Below, in pieces: positions 58,501-64,000 of a stretch of DNA of 64,000 nt. The notes under the pieces are model-generated. The model worked only from the letters and a program-made list of their open reading frames with translations. It did not search any database and had not been told where the DNA came from. Origin of the DNA: Glandiceps talaboti (Eukaryota; Hemichordata; Enteropneusta; Spengelidae); the NCBI RefSeq assembly GCF_964340395.1, contig NC_135551.1, positions 11,145,379-11,209,378 on the forward strand, written 5' to 3'. Every line of letters begins with the position of its first letter. Positions within the stretch are counted from its first letter, which is position 1. The position numbers and the translations under genes are program-made.

Positions 58501-59540
58501 TCATGTAGAAGGGGTTCTAGTCTTTCATTTTCAGAAAGGAGGTTTTGTTTTAGATGCTTCCGTTTTAAGGTGCATTGGAAACTGTATTGTTTGCTTAGTT
58601 CTTTAATTTTATGTTTGCCAATATCCCACCAAGATTGAATAGATTTGAACCTATTTTTTTCATTTCTCCATTGTTCCCAAAATTGTTTGATAAGTTTGTA
58701 GTAGTCTTCGTCATCAAGTATGCTTGTATTGAGGCACCACACGGGTTTTTTGTTGCATACATGTTGTGAGGAGAGGTTGAGTGTAACTATACAGTGATCT
58801 GAGAGGTTGTTTAATGTAGCTATGGACACATTTTTTATTTTTGTTGTCAAGGCTTTGTTTATATAGAAGGTGTCGATTCGAGATTTGTGTTCCCCCCGTT
58901 TCCAAGTGTAGTTGCGTTTGTTTTTATGAAAGTGACGCCAGGCGTCGGACAATTTGAAGCGGTGATTTATTGATGATAGCAAGTGTGATGATTTTAGGTG
59001 AGTTTCGGTTTCTGAGGTTCTGTCTAAGTCTGGTTTCAGAGTGCAATTAAAGTCTCCACCAATGATGATTGTGTCGTTTTCAATGCTACTAACGAGTTTT
59101 TTAAGGTGTGTGAAAAAGCGTAAACGTTCCTCTCCATCGTTTGGAGCGTAGACATTGATAAGATGACAAGTCTGATTATTGATGTTTAAGTGTAAGTGTA
59201 GTAGGCGACCATCGATTACGTTATTACAAGCGATCAAATTGTACTGTTTATTTGGTGCTAGCATTATTGCCACACCAGCTGAGCTACTTGTTCCATGTGA
59301 GAAGTAAATCGGTGCGCGCCAAACGAGTTGCCACTGAGCTTGATTTACTAAAGTTGAATGTGTTTCTTGAAGAAAGTAAAAGTCGACGTTGTTGTGATTT
59401 GATTTCAGGTGTGAGAAGATATTGTAGCGTTTCAGTGGATCAAGACAGCCGTTAACATTCCATGTGATTGCAGATATAGAGCTCATCACGAGTAGTGTAA
59501 CAGCTAGGTTAAGAAGTGTTCTATTGAGTTTGTGATCCAT
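55587..59540 (-). CDS. LINE ORF2: endonuclease and reverse transcriptase, 1317 aa
   Basis: This protein nicks target DNA and copies the element RNA onto it. An APE-type endonuclease occupies about residues 20-250: ITWNVNGCLD, FLQETHST, IIGGDFNC and LSDHCIVTL. The reverse transcriptase core follows at about 480-780, with LLPKAGDNSLLKNWRPVSLL, VIALDQEKAFDRV, RGIRQGCALSG and AYADDVDIFI. The YADD box is at residues 714-717 (57390-57401). Near the C-terminus is a C2HC finger, CVFCND then LHIFLECP. The length is usual for Tx1/L1 ORF2. The start ATG (59540) lies 3 bases past the ORF1 stop, so translation may depend on reinitiation. No stop or frameshift interrupts the frame. Confidence 0.95.
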   Translation of the reverse strand: MDHKLNRTLLNLAVTLLVMSSISAITWNVNGCLDPLKRYNIFSHLKSNHNNVDFYFLQETHSTLVNQAQWQLVWRAPIYFSHGTSSSAGVAIMLAPNKQYNLIACNNVIDGRLLHLHLNINNQTCHLINVYAPNDGEERLRFFTHLKKLVSSIENDTIIIGGDFNCTLKPDLDRTSETETHLKSSHLLSSINHRFKLSDAWRHFHKNKRNYTWKRGEHKSRIDTFYINKALTTKIKNVSIATLNNLSDHCIVTLNLSSQHVCNKKPVWCLNTSILDDEDYYKLIKQFWEQWRNEKNRFKSIQSWWDIGKHKIKELSKQYSFQCTLKRKHLKQNLLSENERLEPLLHEHPTLTEQFNQNKEILDGLAKIETNGAAIRSRQQHIYESDTNSNLFFNIEKHKGQRKTITQLKRQDESITENPKEIRQITRNFYEQLFLPEITSESAQKSILHNLPKLSHEKSEFCEEQISFDELTYALKHISTGKSPGIDGLPGEFYKKFWPILGHDLHEMFLASISDGILPISCRRAVITLLPKAGDNSLLKNWRPVSLLCADYKIFTKALSFRLRSALGDIIHIDQSYCVPGRQIYDSISLVRDCISHCNELNLPLGVIALDQEKAFDRVHHGYLFKALESFGFGKNFRNYIKLLYTNSESLVRVNNTITSPIQFLRGIRQGCALSGQLYTIAIEPLLNKIRTESNITGLKIPHSETGKLNLSAYADDVDIFITRNDDFSKLQRCLSIYERASNARVNLAKSKGLWVGEWRKRTDHPLGINWNTIGLKFLGTYLGNTANHIQKNWEESIDKIKSKLTWWSRFAPAMSFHGRVTIINQLIATKLFHRIVCLSPPPATIQEIQRIFLDFFWQGRHWVSADLIYTPRQNGGHNLIHIPSRINAYRLQYIQRYLYSGLNHPVFTFTNYFFNRIHNLHYSEKLLAINIPQITQNIPNFYSDLLKTWTRTTIIRKDGPNTIETILAEPLFHNDLIKHSLHNEPLILKHFIDGGITRIGHLIDPVNKNWKTIDQLHKKISIHSTRILEQYINTLKSSIPAKWTEKIKMSFQQDVDLNVKQNVSPDYFEIVFDDPEQDILLNCPLYKTAKGSIYKCLIMINFYTKNRSRIDTVWRDILSIPKNVKPDFKSCYTNLTTKREGDLQWRVLHGAYATGSFMHRLGVTNTANCVFCNDKDDLLHIFLECPRLIPLFKLLRNIWHKLMGSEGKNIHWWFVLGPPFHKGRTDKNTHALLSYILTTAKTIIHISRRRVINEETKASNIDVNKLFKTRVKHRISNDYVYHKIYTSINTFETNWCINNAIVSIEDETLVFADIIK

Positions 59541-59543
59541 TAA

Positions 59544-61148
59544 CTATGGTTTGACTTGGGTTGACCGTTGAGTCTTTAAGAACATATGAAGTTTTACAAG
59601 AACTCTTTGAACACGCGTTTTTTGTTGATTGGAGAGGAGTGAGGATCGGCGTAAATTTTGAAATGATTTCGCAAGAAGTTTTGTATCTTCGCAGTATTCT
59701 TGGCATCTTTCTATAACTTTTTTGGACCCTTTTATTTCCTCAAGAAATTCTACAAGGGCGGTTGGTTTTATTAGTTTGTATTCTGATATTTCTGATATGT
59801 CTGACAGCTCTGATGCTATTGATTCGCTGTCTTGATCATCAGAATTGTAGCTTAGAATTTCAAACGAATTTTGTGTTTGCACTTGAATGTCTTCCATTGA
59901 AGTTTGCGTATCAAAGAAAATGTCTTGCGACGAGCCTAGTTTCGAGAAAGGCGTCTCGGAAATAACAAGGGAGAGAGGGGAGGCAGAGGAGGAGGAAGAG
60001 GATGAAGGATAGTCAAAGGAGACTTTAGGTATAGAAGAGAGGGATGGGGAAGGAGGGGTTCGTACCCTCTCTTCGTCGTTGCTGTCTTTGGGATCTTGTA
60101 TATTGTCTGTTTGTTCGTTTGAATGTTTTGTGCTGTTCGTAACAATGTCTTCATTTCGACTTACAGAAAGTTCGTTATTTTCATTTATTTTGTCATTGTT
60201 TCGTTGAATTGTGTCCACGTCATCTGTCGTTGTTGGTTCACTGTGTTGTCTGACTCGTTTTCTTTTGGTTGTGGTATTGGTGTGCGATGTAGCATTTGTT
60301 TGTAATTCAGAATTTACAGATGTGCTATTTTCATTTACATAACTATTTGGCTTAGGTATTTCAGTGACGCCTTGCATTGCTTCGGTGTCATCGGTATTTG
60401 CATTTTCATTGTTGTTTCTTGTTGATTCGTTTGTTTTATCTGGGACTGTTTTATCGTTATTTGCATGTTCAAGTTCAGCATCTATTGATTCATTGACAAG
60501 TTGCATGTTTTCTGTTACAGTATATTTATCAGTATTATCGTTATTTTCTTTATTTGACGAATTTGTTTTGTACGGACAATTTTTTCGTATGTGACCTTTG
60601 TTGCCGCACCCAAAGCACCGTAATTCGTCCATGGATACGTAAATAGGATATACTCGTTCTTCATATTTTACATGTATAACTCCGTTAATGGGGACATCAT
60701 TATTCAATAAAATGTAGACTTGTCGTCTAAAAGACATGACATGTTTGAGGGAAGCATCTTTACACCCTAGAGGAATGGCTTTAGTTTCACCGACAACTCT
60801 GCCAAACCTTCTCAATTCTTGTTCTATAGATTCGTTTGGTATATATGGGGGTACATTTGAAAGAACGAGTTTCACTGCCGGTTTTATCATGTGCTCCACC
60901 TCGACCATTTCGTCGTCAATGGCGAAGCTGCTTGAGACCATTTGTTCAACATCCTCTAGTTTTGAAAGAAAAACTACTACGGCCTTGTTCATTCTAGAGG
61001 CAGCAGCAATGTTTCCACCACCTATGATGCTTGCTACTTCCTGAACATAGCGTTCAACGGGTATACCATCAATGTTACTGCATCGTATTGCATGTTTTCG
61101 GGTCAAGCCACGGAACCGGGGGTTTCCGCAGGTGGCCATCTTGTCCAC
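59544..61148 (-). CDS. LINE ORF1: nucleic-acid-binding protein with CCHC knuckle, 534 aa
   Basis: ORF1 proteins of Tx1/L1 elements bind the element RNA. The N-terminal part has RNA-binding-fold-like segments (KLVLSNVPPYIPNESIEQEL, RFGRVVGETKAIPLG). A zinc knuckle, CFGCGNKGHIRKNC (C-x2-C-x4-H-x4-C), follows near residue 180. The remainder is a low-complexity N/T/S/D/E-rich linker with a run of Ser, then a basic C-terminal helix region (ERCQEYCEDTKLLAKSFQNL). It starts at 61148, inside GC-richer sequence that serves as 5' UTR. An alternative start is the ATG three codons later (MATCGNP). It is intact. Confidence 0.9.
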   Translation of the reverse strand: MDKMATCGNPRFRGLTRKHAIRCSNIDGIPVERYVQEVASIIGGGNIAAASRMNKAVVVFLSKLEDVEQMVSSSFAIDDEMVEVEHMIKPAVKLVLSNVPPYIPNESIEQELRRFGRVVGETKAIPLGCKDASLKHVMSFRRQVYILLNNDVPINGVIHVKYEERVYPIYVSMDELRCFGCGNKGHIRKNCPYKTNSSNKENNDNTDKYTVTENMQLVNESIDAELEHANNDKTVPDKTNESTRNNNENANTDDTEAMQGVTEIPKPNSYVNENSTSVNSELQTNATSHTNTTTKRKRVRQHSEPTTTDDVDTIQRNNDKINENNELSVSRNEDIVTNSTKHSNEQTDNIQDPKDSNDEERVRTPPSPSLSSIPKVSFDYPSSSSSSSASPLSLVISETPFSKLGSSQDIFFDTQTSMEDIQVQTQNSFEILSYNSDDQDSESIASELSDISEISEYKLIKPTALVEFLEEIKGSKKVIERCQEYCEDTKLLAKSFQNLRRSSLLSNQQKTRVQRVLVKLHMFLKTQRSTQVKP

Positions 61149-61354
61149 CTACGGGTTCCGGCCGTGGCAGGGAACGAAACGAGAACTGACAAAATACACT
61201 GTAGCGACCACAGAACGAGATTAAAACTTAGCTGAGTGGCGTTACAGAAATGTACTCACGACAGCTTGTGTCTCTCTGTAAAACTTACGGCTTCTTGAAA
61301 GGCGTAAACCAGAGCACTGGCGGAGCGTCACCAACACACGTCCTTCCAATATGG

Positions 61355-61386
61355 CGGATGATGATGATGATGATGATGATGATGAC
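61355..61386. repeat. (GAT)n microsatellite at the LINE 5' end
   Basis: About ten ATG/GAT triplets directly outside the presumed LINE 5' end. Some Tx1-group LINEs are known to insert into microsatellites, so this may be the target. Confidence 0.85.
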
Positions 61387-61870
61387 GACGACCACGATGA
61401 TATTGATGGATATTAATGAAGCTAACAGTGGAAACAATAACAAAAGACGGCATTTATTTCGTTGCATGTTCATTTTATTTATTTTTAATACGTTTGAAAT
61501 ATTTTTTCTTGACCTGCCATTTCTTATAGTTACTGCTAAATCTGAGTCGAGAATTTACAACAAACATCCAGTATCATCGGCCTTCCATGAAGTTTACAAT
61601 GACACCTTCATAACGGTAAAGTCACCCATAGCAACAGTAACCATGGAAATGGCATGTCCAAATCGAGTTAGTAAAATACGACGTGTCGTGCAGCCATATC
61701 ACTCTCAGCCAGCCTCACTCACATAAAACTCGGACTGATTATGGGTGAACGACACAGCCTATCGTACAGTCTGAAAATGAATGCTTTCCAATGATCAATG
61801 ATATTTTTTTTTACAATTCATATCAAACAACAACGTGAACAGAACTCATTATATAATGGAGTAATGACAT
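61387..61870 (-). other. 3' UTR region of the glutathione peroxidase gene
   Basis: No gene of its own. Minus-strand AATAAA signals lie at 61453-61458, 61474-61479 and 61478-61483, about 390-420 bases past the stop. If the enzyme is a selenoprotein a SECIS hairpin should be here; I could not confirm one by eye. Confidence 0.6.
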
Positions 61871-62218
61871 CTACTTTTTCTTGATGAGTTTTTCAATATC
61901 CTTCGCGATTTCAATCGTTTCAAAATTACGGCTGTATCTTTTAATTGGTTTGCCGTTCTGATCAAGCAAAAATTTCTCGAAATTCCAGGCGATGTCCGAT
62001 CTCTTGACGGGTGACCAGACGATGTACTTGGGTTCTGCCATCAGGGAATCAGCGTCATCGCTCGGTGTTGGCAGGCTTGATTTCAGGAACTGGAACAACG
62101 GATGAGTATCTTTGCCGTTTACTTCAACCTTGGAGAAAAGGGGGAACTTTGGAACGTAACCGTTACCGGGACGTACATGCTTCAGGCAGGCGAGGATCTC
62201 GCCATCTGTGCAGTTTTC
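61871..62218 (-). CDS. classic glutathione peroxidase (GPX1/GPX2-like), last exon
   Basis: Glutathione peroxidase reduces hydroperoxides with glutathione in the cytosol. After a TTCTTCAG acceptor the exon encodes 115 residues, from [20 protein letters not shown] to EKLIKKK and a stop. It lines up with the second exon of vertebrate GPX1: [41 protein letters not shown]. The catalytic Trp and Asn are in AWNFEKF. The phase 0 junction before ENC matches the intron after FGHQ in vertebrate GPX1. The first exon, with the Sec or Cys and the catalytic Gln, is not in the window, so whether this is a selenoenzyme cannot be told. The KVEVNG insertion is typical of tetrameric GPx. Confidence 0.93.
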   Translation of the reverse strand, partial: ENCTDGEILACLKHVRPGNGYVPKFPLFSKVEVNGKDTHPLFQFLKSSLPTPSDDADSLMAEPKYIVWSPVKRSDIAWNFEKFLLDQNGKPIKRYSRNFETIEIAKDIEKLIKKK

Positions 62219-64000
62219 CTGAAGAAAGAATAAAAAAGGATGACATCAGTCACATAGTGAAATCAATATTGTAAAGAATTATCGGATTTCACCTTGTCAT
62301 GTTCGCGATAAAAGTTGTTCGGAACTTTTCCATATCATTACTCTAAGACTTCCTTTTACTCGCTAACTCATTCCCAACGTTGTCATGGCTGCGTACTGGT
62401 AGTTCATTTTAGCATAGACAGTTTCTCTCTTCTGTCTTATGATTTTTGTAATAGCTTACTGTGGTATACCACTAATTAGCTATAGCATGTTATGGGATTT
62501 TCAAGCGAGACAAGCGCTCTAAATCATTCCGTGCTATTCAAACCCACGTTTTAAATATACCATCTCTGAAAGGTTTATCCAATACGCTGTAGTACTTGAC
62601 CAAACGACCCCACAAGAATTATTTGCTGACATTACACAGAAACGGTTTCGTCTTTGTTTCGGTGATTGGTCGTTTTTTATACCCAGGTCGGTCAGTTACT
62701 AGGAACTAGGATGTAGTGGGGCTACAATATCGTGGTTGCCTGTCGACCTGTGTTCAGTGAATATAATCCCTGGTAGATCACTTTAGAAATTAAATGTCAA
62801 CAGTAGTCGGGGATAAAATATGATGATAGTATTGAATGTTACTTCAAGAGTTCATACCACTATGCGAATAGGTGTGAACCCATTCAGATTGTTTTCATTA
62901 CAATATAACAAAGCTTGGCATATGCTTTCATCAAGTGACCATCATTATTTGAAAACGAATACAACCTGTATGGAGGTGAATTTGTGTCTTTATGGTTGAA
63001 GAGGCACTTTCTACTTTTCAAACTGAAGTATTTCGTCTTCTCATTGGCATGACCTTTTCAACACAAATGAATCCCACCTCTATCTATTCACATGATGAAT
63101 CAGTCAATGCCGGTAGTCACCATTACTATTCACGTATGTAAAGTAAAGATGAGTTGGAAGTCCCGTACCCTGATTTGTGGGCCTTGAACAACTAAACAGA
63201 TAAATCAATGAGTTTAGACTTGAGAATCTTCGTCCAACCTGACGGGAACTACTGGTTTGTATGCCCGAAGCCAACCAAATTGTTCCTTGGTCTGAGGTAT
63301 GGCATATCATTCACTGTGTGCTAATTCAGAATACTAGTAAGGTCATAAACTTTTTGGAACAAAAGAAACTTGAGTTTAAGGATCTCATTCAATAGTACCT
63401 TTTCATACCAAGCATCCTTTCGAGTATAATTGAGTTGATGATATTGATTTGGTCAAATGATTCCTGAAAATGATATAACTTCTTCCGAACCAAATATTAG
63501 ACTTGTGTGGCTAGGTCAATACGAGTAAGCTTTTTTGTATTGTCTGATAGAGCCGTGACGTAATGAAATAGTGATGTGATGTGGTATAATGAATGGTAGC
63601 TTTTTCGTCGTAGATGCAGGCATGGTTGGGGTGAATGTCCTCTACCAACAATACAGTATTATGTGTAAATACACTCTCACATAATCCTGTGTGCCTGTCG
63701 TCGCCAAACACAGGAAGAATAAACAGAGTCAGTCCCCGAAATACAATTAAAGTCTACAACCAAAATATCTTACGACACTTGTTCCCGTGCATCATGTGTA
63801 TGACTCAGCATATCTAGGCTACCGAATTATCCACACCCACGGCACTCAGTGTCATATTATATGAATGTGTCCTTAGCGATAACGATCACTCATCATGATA
63901 ACTGATATCGCCTAGCTTATACTTCACATACCCCGGTGACTAATGTGTCCCCATCATGGCGATTTGTACAACACATGTATAATTGATAACGCAAGGACCT
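62219..64000. other. probable first intron of the glutathione peroxidase gene
   Basis: No exon was found. A search by eye for the exon 1 end (FGHQ) on the minus strand was negative, so exon 1 lies to the right. AT-rich single-copy-like sequence with no large repeat recognised. Confidence 0.6.

Larger units (their letters stand above)
55470..61350 (-). mobile_element. full-length Tx1/L1-type LINE, both ORFs open
   Basis: A non-LTR retrotransposon of about 5.9 kb: a 5' UTR of about 200 bp, ORF1, ORF2 and a short 3' UTR ending near an ATT-rich tract (about 55475). The 5' end lies beside a (GAT)n microsatellite at 61355-61385 and the 3' end beside the 17-bp minisatellite. The APE-type endonuclease, the LDQEKAFDRV form of the RT aspartate box, and an ORF1 with a zinc knuckle fit the Tx1/L1 group. 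I found no clear target-site duplication. With two intact ORFs the insertion should be young. Confidence 0.9.

Noticed and set aside
61540-61640. Possible SECIS hairpin in the GPx 3' UTR (ATGA, AA and TGAT words near 61560-61610 on the minus strand)
   Set aside because: The words occur in roughly the right order, but I could not pair a convincing helix between them. Running SECISearch would decide.
61250-61726. 158-codon plus-strand frame with poly-Met
   Set aside because: It covers the LINE 5' UTR antisense, a (GAT)n repeat and the GPx 3' UTR antisense. No protein features.

Overview
The window is animal nuclear DNA. Genes are split by GT-AG introns, there is a KLHL-type BTB-Kelch gene, a classic glutathione peroxidase, an ABHD17-like lipase-fold gene and a Tx1/L1-type LINE, and much of the rest is mini- and microsatellite and small fold-back elements. 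This mix fits an invertebrate deuterostome such as a lancelet or hemichordate, but that placement is inference from gene style only; no species was identified.

Layout. 1-2.7 kb: 36-bp minisatellite whose every unit carries a consensus 5' splice site. 2.7-7.7 kb: no gene seen; a small cluster of CTCF-like motifs. 7.7-9.9 kb (-): two-exon BTB-BACK-Kelch gene. 11.9-22.8 kb (-): two tandem three-exon gamma-glutamylcyclotransferase (GGCT) paralogues, whose introns and spacer hold fold-back elements, a 72-bp tandem array, LINE debris and a phased array of CRE (TGACGTCA) sites. 24.4-25.4 kb (+): single-exon ABHD17-like serine hydrolase, preceded by a fold-back element with a perfect 44-bp palindrome. 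27.3-34.9 kb (-): four tandem copies of a gene I do not recognise; only the first is open, and it combines an N-terminal helix, two TQT (LC8-type) motifs and two PPxY motifs. 39.5-50.4 kb (+): eight-exon gene for a small von Willebrand A protein with a complete MIDAS and a C-terminal CaaX box (CVII). 52.2-55.4 kb: 17-bp minisatellite present in both orientations around a spacer of about 0.9 kb. 55.5-61.35 kb (-): apparently intact two-ORF Tx1/L1-like LINE. 61.9-62.2 kb (-): last exon of a classic glutathione peroxidase, whose first exon lies beyond the right edge.

Functional links are modest. GGCT and glutathione peroxidase both act in glutathione metabolism, but they are 40 kb apart and nothing shows co-regulation. 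The most unusual items are the orphan tandem family, the prenyl-anchored vWA protein, the identical first exons of two otherwise diverged GGCT copies, the CRE array, and the inverted 17-bp satellite.
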